A stretch of 33,995 nucleotides of DNA from an uncultured bacterium (GCA_937139365.1 CAKZPT010000101.1:1-33995), one strand, 5' to 3'; numbered from the stretch's first letter, positions 1-8,736 are shown. The notes: a model not told the origin generated them from the letters alone. Program-made: numbers and translations.

Positions 1-1773
1 CTCGGTGTACCTCTTCTGTTCGCGGAGCATCTCGCCCGCGCGGAAGGCGGCGTGGTTGTACAGCTCGATGCTCAGCTCCGGGAAGGTCATCCCCTTCGTG
101 TAGCGGCGGACGGCCTCCTCGAGCTCACCCAGCGCGCCGGAGACGTCGCCGAGCAGCACATGGGCCTCGCCCTGCAGGCGGCTGTCGGGATGGCGGTCCA
201 CGAACCGCAGGAGTTTGCGCTCCGCCTCCTCGTACGCCCCGAGCCCGTAATCGCAGGTCGCCGAGCGGAACAAGGCGTCCTCGGCGTACATCGAGGCGGC
301 AAACTCCTGCAGCAGGCGGTCGAAGGCCGGCCGCGCCTCGGCGTACTTGCGGTCGAACAAGAGGGACATCCCCAGCCAGTAGAGCGCATCCACCTCCCGC
401 TCGCTGCCGGGGTATTCGCGGACGATCCGGTCGAAATGCCGCTGGGCGTCGGCGAGTTTCTCCTCCATGAACGACGCGTAGCCGAGGAGGAAGAGCACCT
501 CGGCGATGTCCTGGTGCTTCGGGCTGACCTCCAGCGCCTTGCCGAGCACCGCCAGCACCCGGGGCCAGTTCTGCTCGGCGGCGTACACCTGCCCGACGGC
601 GAGGGAGACCTCGTCGTAGTGTTTCCCCCCGGGGTAACGGTCCAGGTACTCGTGACCGCGGGCCAGGCAGCGGTCGGACGGCTTCACGCGGACCGCCGTC
701 AGGAACGAGAGGAATAGGCACTCCTCCTTTTTCTCGCCGGTCACGTCCTCGTACAGCGCGTAAAACAGCTCCGAGGCCTCGCGCAACCGGCGGGTCTCCA
801 TGTAGCTGCGCGCGATCCGGAAGCGAAGTTCGTCGTCGTAGTTCGGAATCTTCTCGATCGCCTGCAGCTCGTTCTCGATCTCGGACACGGCCTCCTGCGC
901 GCGCAACAGCTCGCGGGCCAGTCCCATGAAGCGCTGGTAGCGCCGCACGCGCCGCTTCCACCGCTCGAGCTGTTCCTCCGCGTTGAGCCGCAGCGTGTCG
1001 TGGGAATAGACGAGGCGGTAGATCCAGAGCGCGTCGCGGTACTTGTCGTCGGCGAACAGCTCGTCCCCCGCCTCGAGCGCGGCCATGTTCAACGCCACGC
1101 TACGCGACGCGAACGAGCCGCGCTGCAGCAACAGCGGGACCATCGGGTAGACCTTGTCCGGCTTGCCATCCTTCAGGTAGGACGTGGCAAGCATCGCGGC
1201 CGCCCAGTTGCGGCGGTGCGGGTCGGGCGCGACGCGGTACACCTCAAGCAGAAAGGGCTCGGCCTTCTCCCATTTCTCTTCTGCCAGATGACAGCGGGCC
1301 ATCGAGACGAGGATGTCCGTCCTAAGGTCGAGCGAATACTCGTAGCTTTTGAGCGCCTTGTCGTACGCCGTCAGCGCGTCGCCGTACTTGCCTTCGTAGC
1401 GCCAGGTATCGGCCAAAAAGATCGCCACCAGATGGGCGTTGGCGCCGTAGCGGAACTTCTTCAAATAGACGTCGAAGACGTCGCGGCATTCCTTGAACTG
1501 CGCCAGAAAGAGGTGGCAAAGGCCGAGGTGGTAGTAGACGTCCTCCATCTCCGCCCGCATGCTGGCCTTGTCGGTGTCGCCGAACCACTCGACGAGCTGG
1601 CGCAACGGGGGAATCGCGTCCTCGTAGGCCCCGGCGGCCAGCGCGGCGGCCGCGGCCGCCCGGACTTCCTTGTAGGTGTCCTGCGGAACCGCCGGCGCGG
1701 CAAGGAACGGCAAAAGGAACGCCACCCACCGTGCCACGGTGCAGCGTTGCGCGCTGTGGAGATGGCGCATCAT
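1..1773 (-). CDS. Secreted tetratricopeptide-repeat protein (3' end outside window)
   Basis: The minus-strand reading frame stays open from an ATG at 1773 to the left edge, giving about 590 residues with no stop, so the C-terminus is missing. The first 30 or so residues form a signal peptide: a basic start, a hydrophobic stretch near VAFLLPFLAAPA, then a likely cleavage site. The rest is helical and rich in paired-helix TPR-like units with A/G, Y and L at TPR spacing, such as YHLGLCHLFLAQFKECRDVF and LYWLGMSLLFDRKYAEARPA. It is therefore an exported scaffold or protein-interaction factor, probably periplasmic; no enzyme domain is visible. A second ATG follows directly at 1770. The start lies 21 bp after the stop of the DnaE-like gene, so it is probably the last gene of the CPBP/DnaE-like/TPR transcript. 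Specific function unknown. Confidence 0.8.
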   Translation of the reverse strand, partial: MMRHLHSAQRCTVARWVAFLLPFLAAPAVPQDTYKEVRAAAAAALAAGAYEDAIPPLRQLVEWFGDTDKASMRAEMEDVYYHLGLCHLFLAQFKECRDVFDVYLKKFRYGANAHLVAIFLADTWRYEGKYGDALTAYDKALKSYEYSLDLRTDILVSMARCHLAEEKWEKAEPFLLEVYRVAPDPHRRNWAAAMLATSYLKDGKPDKVYPMVPLLLQRGSFASRSVALNMAALEAGDELFADDKYRDALWIYRLVYSHDTLRLNAEEQLERWKRRVRRYQRFMGLARELLRAQEAVSEIENELQAIEKIPNYDDELRFRIARSYMETRRLREASELFYALYEDVTGEKKEECLFLSFLTAVRVKPSDRCLARGHEYLDRYPGGKHYDEVSLAVGQVYAAEQNWPRVLAVLGKALEVSPKHQDIAEVLFLLGYASFMEEKLADAQRHFDRIVREYPGSEREVDALYWLGMSLLFDRKYAEARPAFDRLLQEFAASMYAEDALFRSATCDYGLGAYEEAERKLLRFVDRHPDSRLQGEAHVLLGDVSGALGELEEAVRRYTKGMTFPELSIELYNHAAFRAGEMLREQKRYTE

Positions 1774-1794
1774 TGACACGTAAAACTAAATTTA

Positions 1795-4700
1795 TCATCC
1801 GCCTTCCGGTGATTCAAGATGGAGCGACACCGTGCCCCAACCCCACCGCTGCTCCAGCGTCCGCCAGAGGGCCGCACCGGGCGACAGGCGACGCGCCACG
1901 ACCGTCGCCGGGCCGGCGAACCCGCCTTCGGCGTTCAGGGGCCTGACCACCAGCCGTGCGCGCCCCCCGCCCACCCCGGGCAGATCCTCGAAAGCACCTG
2001 CCGGAGGCCGCAGCTCAGGACCGAACCACGCCGTTAGCCGGACCTCCACGATTCGCGCCGCCACCGCATGGGGCCGCTCCAGCGCTCCGCGCACCTCCAG
2101 CGCATCCCTTCCCATGACTGCCCCGACCCGCGCGACCGCCACCTCCGCTGGCGTGAACCCCTCGTCGCAGCCGGGCGCGCACCGGACACGGATCGTTCCT
2201 TCGATCGCATCCATCATCCACTCCATCCGTCCCTCTGGCGCGGCCCTCCGCCGCACCAGCACGCCAACGACCCATTCGTCGGCCTTCACGACGCCCGCAA
2301 CTCCCGCCGCGCGAAGGCCGCGCGCCAGCCACTCCCACTCCTCCGCCGGATGCGGCGAAACTGCCGTCCCCAAAACCGCGCGCTCGTCCTCCCACCGTCC
2401 GCCGGCGTCAACGCCCGCCCCGTCGCTGGGCGCCGCGACCTCGAACAGCAAGCCCTGGCGGTCGCTGCCCGCTCCGTCCAAGCGTTCCAGGGCTTCGACG
2501 TCCTGCAGTTGTCGGGCGCGAACGGAATCGAACACGTCGAAGGCGCCGGCCCGAAGCAGCGACCGTAGATGCCCCCGGGCCGAGTGCCCCACCTTCTCCG
2601 CCCGTCGGGCGAAGTCCGCCACGTCCCGGTACGGGCCGCGGACCGACCGTTCCTCGACCCAAGCGGCGGCGGTGTCGTGCCGCACACCGCGGACAAGGCT
2701 GAGGCCCAGCCGGACGGCCGATTCCCCCTCCGGCCGGCACTCTGCATGGCTTTGGTTGATGTCGGGCGGCAACAGACGCAGGCCCGTGGCGCGGGCTTCG
2801 GCGGCCAACGCCGCGATTCGGTCCGTCTCTCCAGCGGCCCCGTTCAGCGCGGCGGCGTGAAAGGCGGCCGGCCGGTGCGCCTTCAGCCACGCCGCCCGCC
2901 ACGCGGCCTCGGCGATCACAACGCCCCGCGCCTTCGACACGCGGCGTTGCAGCCGTTCCCGGATGCGCTCCCATGCGGCCTCGAGGACCGCATCCGGAAT
3001 CCGGCGACGCCGGGCGCCGCGTCGGAACAGGTTCCACAGCAGCGACGCCGACCGATCGTCACGGCTCAGGAGCGCGCGGCGAAGGGCGTCGGACTGTTCC
3101 GCCGAAAGCCCGCCGAGGATCTCGGCGAGCCGCATCGCCTGTTCTTCATAAAGGCCCACGCCTGCGGTCTCGCGCGTCAGGTCCGCCACCGCGCGCCACA
3201 CCGTAAGAGGCATGTTCTGCGGCGGCTCCTCGTTGGCGCCCCCGGCGGGAGCCTGGGCACGGCGGTCCAGATACTCGCGCAAGAGGTCTGCGGCGTTGGC
3301 CTCGTGCAACGCCGCCAGCGGGACGACATCGTCCAGCGTCAAGACGCCGTGGCGACGAATGGCGGGACGGAGGGATGGCGACTCGAAATGGGGCACGCCG
3401 ACAAGGTCGCACCGTTGAAACACGGCGGCCGTCGCCGGATCGTCCGGCGGTGGCCCCGAACGTTCCGCCGGCTCGGCCGGCCAGTCGGGGTCCCTGAAGA
3501 ACGCCGCCGCGCGGCTGGAGGCGATCTCGATCGGCACTAAGCCGAAACGGCCGAGCTCACGCGCCTCGAACTGCGTCACGAGCCCGCCATCGGGCGCCGG
3601 AAGAATCGGCACACGCGTGGCGATGGGCACGTCGGTAACGAGGACCGCCGTCGGATGGCATGCGGGGTTGCGCGGCAGCCCATCGAACTGCCGGGCCAAG
3701 TCCACCAGGCGGCGCCGCGGATCGGCGGTATTCAGCGTTTCAAACTCCCGGGCAAGATGATCCAGCTCGCCTGCCCGACCGGTGGCCCGTTCTCCGGCCT
3801 CCGAACGGCTGGCGAGGCGGGACAGGACGTCCTCGAGGGCACGGGCGGGTGTCCGCAGCACGCGGGCGGCCTCACGCACCGCAAGGCGCGCACCGAATTC
3901 GCCGAGTACGAGCGCGTGCGCGACGCGGTCATTCCCGTAGCGGCGGCGCAGCGCCTCGATCATCTCCGTCCTCCGGCTAGGGGGCACATCGAGCCCCAGC
4001 TCCGGCAGTGCGCGGTGCGCGGGGTTCGCGAACCGCTCGGACGGGAGCCGGTGGCGGAGGGGGTCCACGTCCGTCAGCCCGAGACACCACGCCAGAAGGC
4101 TGCACGCCGGCGCCGCCCGGCCGCTCCAAACGGGCAGCCCGGCTTCGCGGGCCAGGTCGGCGATCTCCAGGTGCACCAACAGAAACCGGATGGCCTTCAC
4201 CTCGATCACCGCCCAGATTTCGCGCTCCAGTCGCCGCGCGGCCTCGTCCCATGCCCGGCCCGTCCGCGGGCGGCCCAGCTCGGCGAAGCGCCGCTCCAAG
4301 GCTTCGCTTGCGAGTTTCCGCAGCCACGCAGCCAGCCGGTGTTCGGGAGCCATTGCGGGCGCGAAGTTCTCGGGCGGATCGGCGCGGGGGAACGCCACCG
4401 GCACCGCGGGCCAGACGTCGCCCGAGCACCGCGCGGCAATCTCTTCCGTCCGCTCCACGGCGCCGGGGTCGTCCGAAAAGAGCGCAGCCATCTCGGCGGG
4501 AGAACGCAGGTAGAAACGGTCCGAGTACGGTGGGTGGCCTCCGGCGTCGGTGTTGCGGCGGATGCATCGTAACAAACGATGGGCCTCGGCGTCGGTCGGG
4601 CGAAGGTAGTGGACGTTGTTCGTCGCCACCGTGGGCAGGCCCGCGCGGCGGGCGGCCTCGCGCAGCGCGGCGCGGACGCCGTCCTGTCCGGGCAGGTCCT

Positions 4701-5217
4701 GGTGGGCGAGCTCCACATAGACCCGGTCGCGGCCGTAGATGTCCGCCAGCCGGTCGAGCGCGGCCACCGCCTCGTCGAAGCGGCCCTCCGCGCACAGCCG
4801 GGTCACTTCGCCGTTGTTGCCGCCGGACAGCGCCAGCAATCCGCGCGCATGGCGGGCCAGCGTCGTCAGGCTGACCGACGGCCGGCCGGGATAGGCCGGT
4901 TCAAGATGCGCTTGGCTCGCTAGCGCGCATAGCGACCGCCATCCCTCCGCGTTCTCCGCCAGCAAGACCAGGTCCGATCCAGAGGACGCCGAGGCCCCCC
5001 CCCAGACCACCTCCAGCTCGATCCCGAAGATCGGCTGCAGGCCACGGCGCGCCGCTTCACGGTGGAACTCGGGTGCGCCGTACAGCGCCCCGGAGTCCGT
5101 CATCGCCACGGCCGGCATGTCGAGGCGGGCCACCTCGTCCATCAGCGCCGGGATCCTCGCCAGGCTGTCGAGGAGGCTGTATTCCGTGTGGACGTGCAGA
5201 TGAACGAACGACGCCAT
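1795..5217 (-). CDS. DnaE-like DNA polymerase III alpha paralogue with degenerate active site
   Basis: 1140 residues with the bacterial C-family polymerase layout: PHP domain (about 1-270, opening HLHVHTEYSLLDSLARI), palm/thumb (about 300-570), fingers (about 670-800) and an OB-like C-terminal part (about 950-1040). Conserved landmarks include ATNNVHYL near 198 and FYLRSPAEM near 235. The catalytic core is eroded. The PDFDVDF motif reads PELGLDV at 405-411, so the first catalytic Asp is Gly408 and only Asp410 remains. The third Asp (KFDFLGL in E. coli) is Glu564. GSGAGS has become SGRAAPACS, and the fingers lysine motif LRRAMGKK reads LRRALLSRDD. The PHP metal site is also altered (TDS at 40-42), as it is in E. 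coli DnaE. The protein is full length with no frameshift, so it seems maintained for a non-polymerising role; this is inference. It lies between CPBP and TPR genes with 21-bp gaps. It is not the main replicative dnaE, and it lacks the residues that ImuC/DnaE2 keeps. Confidence 0.85.
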   Translation of the reverse strand: MASFVHLHVHTEYSLLDSLARIPALMDEVARLDMPAVAMTDSGALYGAPEFHREAARRGLQPIFGIELEVVWGGASASSGSDLVLLAENAEGWRSLCALASQAHLEPAYPGRPSVSLTTLARHARGLLALSGGNNGEVTRLCAEGRFDEAVAALDRLADIYGRDRVYVELAHQDLPGQDGVRAALREAARRAGLPTVATNNVHYLRPTDAEAHRLLRCIRRNTDAGGHPPYSDRFYLRSPAEMAALFSDDPGAVERTEEIAARCSGDVWPAVPVAFPRADPPENFAPAMAPEHRLAAWLRKLASEALERRFAELGRPRTGRAWDEAARRLEREIWAVIEVKAIRFLLVHLEIADLAREAGLPVWSGRAAPACSLLAWCLGLTDVDPLRHRLPSERFANPAHRALPELGLDVPPSRRTEMIEALRRRYGNDRVAHALVLGEFGARLAVREAARVLRTPARALEDVLSRLASRSEAGERATGRAGELDHLAREFETLNTADPRRRLVDLARQFDGLPRNPACHPTAVLVTDVPIATRVPILPAPDGGLVTQFEARELGRFGLVPIEIASSRAAAFFRDPDWPAEPAERSGPPPDDPATAAVFQRCDLVGVPHFESPSLRPAIRRHGVLTLDDVVPLAALHEANAADLLREYLDRRAQAPAGGANEEPPQNMPLTVWRAVADLTRETAGVGLYEEQAMRLAEILGGLSAEQSDALRRALLSRDDRSASLLWNLFRRGARRRRIPDAVLEAAWERIRERLQRRVSKARGVVIAEAAWRAAWLKAHRPAAFHAAALNGAAGETDRIAALAAEARATGLRLLPPDINQSHAECRPEGESAVRLGLSLVRGVRHDTAAAWVEERSVRGPYRDVADFARRAEKVGHSARGHLRSLLRAGAFDVFDSVRARQLQDVEALERLDGAGSDRQGLLFEVAAPSDGAGVDAGGRWEDERAVLGTAVSPHPAEEWEWLARGLRAAGVAGVVKADEWVVGVLVRRRAAPEGRMEWMMDAIEGTIRVRCAPGCDEGFTPAEVAVARVGAVMGRDALEVRGALERPHAVAARIVEVRLTAWFGPELRPPAGAFEDLPGVGGGRARLVVRPLNAEGGFAGPATVVARRLSPGAALWRTLEQRWGWGTVSLHLESPEGG

Positions 5218-5238
5218 GACGGCGGCGGTCCGGCCGCG

Positions 5239-6120
5239 CTACCAGAACCACCACGAATCGGTTAACAGCACGTGGAGGCCCAGCAGAAAATTCGTTGTGC
5301 CGTGCGCGACGACGGCCGCCCACAGGTCGCCTGTGCGCAGCACCAGTCCGCCGTACACCAACCCGGCCACGATGCCCGCGAACCATTCGGCATGTTCGAG
5401 GCCAAACAGCGCCGCGACCGCCAGCCACACCGGCGCATCCAGCCGCGTCACCGGAAACTCGAGAAAATCGCGCGCGCACAGCCAGCGGTAGAGAAACCCG
5501 CGCCAGAAAAACTCCTCGATCGCCGCGATCACCACCGAGGTTCCGAACATGTGGATCGCGAACGCGGTCCATCCGGTCCGGGCCGGAAGGTACGGGTACG
5601 CCCTCAGCGACTCCCGTAGACGCCCAAACCCGGAGGGAAGCGGGCCGACCAGAAACCGCTCGTAGAACTCCGCCATCCCGGGCGCGGCCCGGCGGAACGC
5701 GTCGCTCTCGGGGCCCACCCAGACCACGAACACCAGCAGCCCGGCGGCCAGCGCCCACCCCAAGTTGCGCGGATGCAGAGGACCGTACCATCGCCACGGA
5801 CGGACAGCCGCCAGGAGCCCCGCACCGCCGAGCGTGCGAAGCGTGTAGTTGGATGCCGACGGCTCGGCCGCCGACATCATCGCGGTGAGCCAGAAGGCGA
5901 ACGGCGCAACGTGGGCCCAGGTGGCCGCGTCGCGCCAAGGCCTCTGCCAGACGAGCGTGGCCGCTCCGGCCGCAATCCCGGCTGCCCGCGCCCAGACGGC
6001 ATCGTCGCCCAGCAGGTGCGAGACAAACCCGAATGCGACAAATGGAAGCAGATGCGCCCAGAAGGGCACCGGCGTGGGGGAGACCGTCGTGTCACAGGGC
6101 CGGGCGTCTAGGCCGATCAT
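5239..6120 (-). CDS. CPBP (CAAX/Abi) family intramembrane metalloprotease
   Basis: 293 residues from the ATG at 6120; an upstream in-frame extension to 6267 is possible but looks non-coding. Several hydrophobic helices precede the family core. The first motif is EEFFWRGFLYR (Glu202, Glu203, Arg207), the second His is in FGLEHAEW (His243), and a third motif is VVAHGTTN (His273, Asn277). These match the glutamate/histidine site of CPBP membrane proteases, related to eukaryotic CAAX prenyl proteases. A subgroup of this family occurs in genomes that have the PEP-CTERM/exosortase system, and a PEP-CTERM protein is encoded at 18305-19249. A role in processing sorted membrane proteins is therefore possible but unproven. 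It is the first gene of a minus-strand run; the DnaE-like start lies 21 bp downstream. The Shine-Dalgarno is weak (GGGAG only 2-3 bp from the ATG). Confidence 0.82.
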   Translation of the reverse strand: MIGLDARPCDTTVSPTPVPFWAHLLPFVAFGFVSHLLGDDAVWARAAGIAAGAATLVWQRPWRDAATWAHVAPFAFWLTAMMSAAEPSASNYTLRTLGGAGLLAAVRPWRWYGPLHPRNLGWALAAGLLVFVVWVGPESDAFRRAAPGMAEFYERFLVGPLPSGFGRLRESLRAYPYLPARTGWTAFAIHMFGTSVVIAAIEEFFWRGFLYRWLCARDFLEFPVTRLDAPVWLAVAALFGLEHAEWFAGIVAGLVYGGLVLRTGDLWAAVVAHGTTNFLLGLHVLLTDSWWFW

Positions 6121-6239
6121 GACTCCCGACGATAGCCATCTGTATCGAAATGCCAAGCCGGCCTCTACGCCCTCTGCGTCTCGCCGCGCGCCGAAACGGT
6201 CAAGCCGCCTCGGTAGTGGAAAAGGGGCTCGGCGAAACC

Positions 6240-6286
6240 TTCCAATGTTTGGAACCCAAAGACGCACGATTTTCCAAGGGTTGGAA
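6240..6286 (+). repeat. Double-dyad dispersed repeat, copy 1 (intergenic)
   Basis: Two 15-bp dyads of consensus TTCCAANNNTTGGAA occur at 6240-6254 and 6272-6286. Both are perfect in the six-base arms and start exactly 32 bp apart. The 17-bp spacer ends in CGATT. The same arrangement, spacing and spacer end recur at 23564-23610, and in degenerate form at 33737-33783. Translated in one frame, it gives an FQxLE...ARFSKxWK-like pattern shared with the other copies. Confidence 0.8.
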
Positions 6287-6458
6287 GGCCCGGCAGTCCG
6301 CGGCGGAGCCGCCGGAGGCTACTTTGCCGCCGCCGCCTCGGTACCGGCTGGGCACCCCATTTCGTCCACGTGCCGCGCCCATTCCGGCCACCCCGGATAC
6401 GAAATCGTGATCCGCTCCATAGTCGAGCGGGAGCCGTGCGTCATCTCAACAGGTTGAT

Positions 6459-6498
6459 CCCCATAGTGTTGCGCGATTTACCAAAAGTGCCTGTCCCC
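6459..6498 (+). repeat. GTGCCTGTCCC repeat, copy A
   Basis: Contains CCCATA, then GTTGCGC (6468-6474), then 12 bp, then GTGCCTGTCCCC (6487-6498). The same ordered blocks with identical GTTGCGC-to-GTGCCTG spacing occur at 33829-33870. A reverse-strand core lies at 13988-13999. All known copies in the window are intergenic, as expected for a REP-like element. Confidence 0.65.
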
Positions 6499-6620
6499 AA
6501 TCCGATGCAGGATGCCCTTGCGCAAATTGGGCGGACCGGTTGGCCGCCGACACGGTCTCCATGGCAGGGGATGATCGGCGGCATGGCGCGGCAGGGCGCC
6601 GCGGCATCAGGAGATCGACC

Positions 6621-7757
6621 ATGCGGCGGCTCGTGCTCGGGTGGATGGCGGTGGCCATGGCAGCGGCGACTCCCGCCGCCGAGTGGACTCTCGCCCTGCA
6701 GGCGTGGACGCTGAACAAGAAGACCTTCGCCGAGACGGTGGCGGAGACGGCGCAGTTGGGCCTGACCGCCGTGGAGGCGTTTCCCGGCCAGGCCATCGGG
6801 GGCGGATGCGTGGGAAAAATGGTCTACACCATGAGCGAGGCCGCCCGTGCCGCTGTGCGCGATCTCCTCGCCTCCCGCAATGTCCGCTGGCTCAACTACG
6901 GCGTCGTCAGTGTCCGTGGCGAGGCGGAGTGGCGGAAGCTGTTCGAGTTCGCCAAGGCGACGGGAGTCGAAACGCTGGTCTCCGAACCGTCCGAGTCCGA
7001 CCTGGACGTGATCTCGCGACTGTGCGACGAGTTCGACATCCGCTTAGCGATCCACAACCACCCCGAGCCCTCTCACTACTGGAACCCGGAGACCGTGTTG
7101 CGAGCCGTGGCCAATCGCAGCCGCCGAATGAGCGCCTGCGCCGACACCGGCCACTGGCTGCGGTCGAACCTCGATCCGATCGAGTGTCTGCGGAAACTCG
7201 AAGGACGGATCGTCAGCCTTCATCTCAAGGACCTGCCCGAGAAGGGTGTCCGAGGCGTGAAGGACGTGCCATGGGGCACCGGCGTTGCGAATGTGGACGG
7301 AATCTTGAAGGAGCTTCGCCGCCAGGGTTTTCGCGGGGTGATTTCGATCGAGTACGAAAACTGGAGCCCGACGCAGATCGAGGAAATCCGCCGCTGCATC
7401 CAGTGGTTCAGCGCCTGGGGGGCTGAACCCGCGGCTGCCTTGCCCCGTCGCCATCAGCGGGCGATGGGGTTCCACCACGCGTCCAGTCGCCGGCGAAGAC
7501 CGGCGACCTGGTCCGGCAGTTCGGAGGCAAGGTCGCGGTTCTCCAGCGGATCGACGGACAGGTCTACGATCTCGCTATTCACCCCGTCCTTGACTCCGAT
7601 CGCCGGCCGTCCTCCGGAACGAGCGACCAGCAGATTCCACCGCCCCGCGACGATCCCGCGGCTCAACAGGCCGGCGGTATCCCCGAGGTCGAAGATGTCA
7701 TGCGTGTGGTTAAACACCGCGTCGCGGGCCTTCAGGGCGGACCGCCCATCAAGCTGA
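6621..7757 (+). CDS. Secreted sugar phosphate isomerase/epimerase-like TIM barrel (3' end frameshifted)
   Basis: The ATG at 6621 follows AGGAGA (6609-6614) with good spacing. The N-terminus is a signal peptide (MRRLVLGWMAVAMAAATPAA), so the product is exported. The next 250 or so residues match the xylose-isomerase-like TIM-barrel family, with conserved AIHNHPEPSHYWN, CADTGHWLRSNLDP, SLHLKDLPEKG and ISIEYENW carrying the usual Glu/Asp/His metal ligands. The barrel ends near CIQWFSAWG. The frame as given then runs about 110 codons of low-quality sequence, antisense to the facing sulfatase. One more G in the G6 run at 7417-7422 would end the protein at TGA 7424-7426, a natural length for the family. 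The native gene is therefore probably 6621-7426 with a one-base loss, real or from sequencing. A role in sugar isomerisation or epimerisation next to sulfatases fits carbohydrate use; the substrate is unknown. Confidence 0.75.
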   Translation: MRRLVLGWMAVAMAAATPAAEWTLALQAWTLNKKTFAETVAETAQLGLTAVEAFPGQAIGGGCVGKMVYTMSEAARAAVRDLLASRNVRWLNYGVVSVRGEAEWRKLFEFAKATGVETLVSEPSESDLDVISRLCDEFDIRLAIHNHPEPSHYWNPETVLRAVANRSRRMSACADTGHWLRSNLDPIECLRKLEGRIVSLHLKDLPEKGVRGVKDVPWGTGVANVDGILKELRRQGFRGVISIEYENWSPTQIEEIRRCIQWFSAWGAEPAAALPRRHQRAMGFHHASSRRRRPATWSGSSEARSRFSSGSTDRSTISLFTPSLTPIAGRPPERATSRFHRPATIPRLNRPAVSPRSKMSCVWLNTASRAFRADRPSS

Positions 7758-8736
7758 CGCCAGACAGGCGCTCGGGGGCGGACAGGCCGGTGGCGGCCAG
7801 GATCGTCGGGACGATGTCCAGCACCACCGTCTCATCGTCCCGCCGTGGCTGGATGCGGGCGCGCCAGCGGACCAAGATGGGCGTGCGGACGCCCAGTTCG
7901 TAGGGCGATCGTTTGGCGCGCCGGCCCTGGTCGCCGAGCGCGGCATCCCAGCCGTTGTCGACGAGGTACACGACGAGGGTGTTGTCCTTCACGCCACGCC
8001 GTTCGAGGAACCCGTCGAGCTCGCCGATCGTCTCATCCAGCCACCCAACCATCGCGAAGTATTTTTCCGCCTCCGACGTGGGGCCTTTTCCGGCATGACG
8101 CGCCAGCAACCGCTCGGGCGGCGTATGGGGCGTGTGCGGCAGAAACGGTGCGTACCAGACAAAGAACGGCCGTTTCCCGCGGAGCGACGAATCCACGAAA
8201 TTAAATATCGGCTGCATCCCTTCCCGGCCGATCGACAACCCCTCGCCGCCGTGGCGGCCGCCGGGGCGGGTCATACCGTCGGTGAAGCCGATCTCCGCGA
8301 AGCCGACGTTCCACAGCTTGCCCGTCTGCATCGTACGGTATCCGGCGCGCGACAGCTCGCGGGGCAGGAGGAACGAATTGGCCAAAAGCCGCTCGATCAA
8401 CGGGCGGCGGTCGCCGCGCATGCTGCCGACTCCCGGCCGGTCTTTCCGAGCCGCCAGGTCGTTGCCAGTGACGCCTTGGCGGTGCGGCGGCAGGCCGGTC
8501 AGAAGCGTCGTCAGGGACGGCGAACACAGCGCCGTCGTCACGTAGCCGCAGGTGAAGGTGAGCCCTTCCGAGGCGAGGCGGTCGAGGTTCGGCGTGAGGA
8601 CATGAGGGCTGCCCATGAAGCCGTAGTCCGGGAATCCGTAATCGTCAGAGATGATGAGCACCACGTTCGGCCGCTCAGCGGCCGTCACGACACCGGCCGC
8701 CGCCACGGCCAGGATCATGCACACATTCCGAATCAT
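7454..8736 (-). pseudogene. Formylglycine-type sulfatase with one frameshift (CSPSL subgroup)
   Basis: Starts at ATG 8736, overlapping the upstream sulfatase stop by 4 bp (ATGA). A signal peptide (MIRNVCMILAVAAAGVVTAA) is followed by the metal-binding DDYG motif. The active-site Cys71 is in CSPSLTTLLTG. The usual Arg of CxPxR is Leu, as I recall for a subgroup of planctomycete/verrucomicrobial sulfatases with CxPSL. Further landmarks are TGKLW, LVVYLVDNGWDA and YELGVRTPILVRW. The frame ends early at 7732, after RLSGVSLMGG. The expected C-terminus (LDGRSALKARDAVF, then ENRDLASELPD and LRRRLDAWW) continues in another frame to a stop at 7454. Restoring one C near 7753 rejoins the halves as GVSLDGRSAL. 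Its tail overlaps the isomerase readthrough. Probable role: desulfation of polysaccharide in the periplasm or outside the cell. Confidence 0.8.

Larger units (their letters stand above)
6121..6620. other. 500-bp non-coding stretch between divergent genes
   Basis: No credible gene is seen on either strand. It separates the divergent CPBP and isomerase genes and so should hold both promoters, although no clear -35/-10 pair stands out. It contains the double-dyad repeat at 6240-6286 and a GTGCCTGTCCCC repeat at 6459-6498, both described separately. A good ribosome binding site (AGGAGA, 6609-6614) lies at its right end. Confidence 0.6.

Noticed and set aside
1000-1776. 258-codon plus-strand frame opposite the TPR gene
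   Set aside because: Antisense to a protein with clear signal peptide and TPR units; residue composition is typical of a shadow frame.
1795-5217. Calling this gene the replicative dnaE or error-prone dnaE2
   Set aside because: Two of the three catalytic carboxylate positions are substituted (Gly408, Glu564), and neither imuA nor imuB is adjacent.
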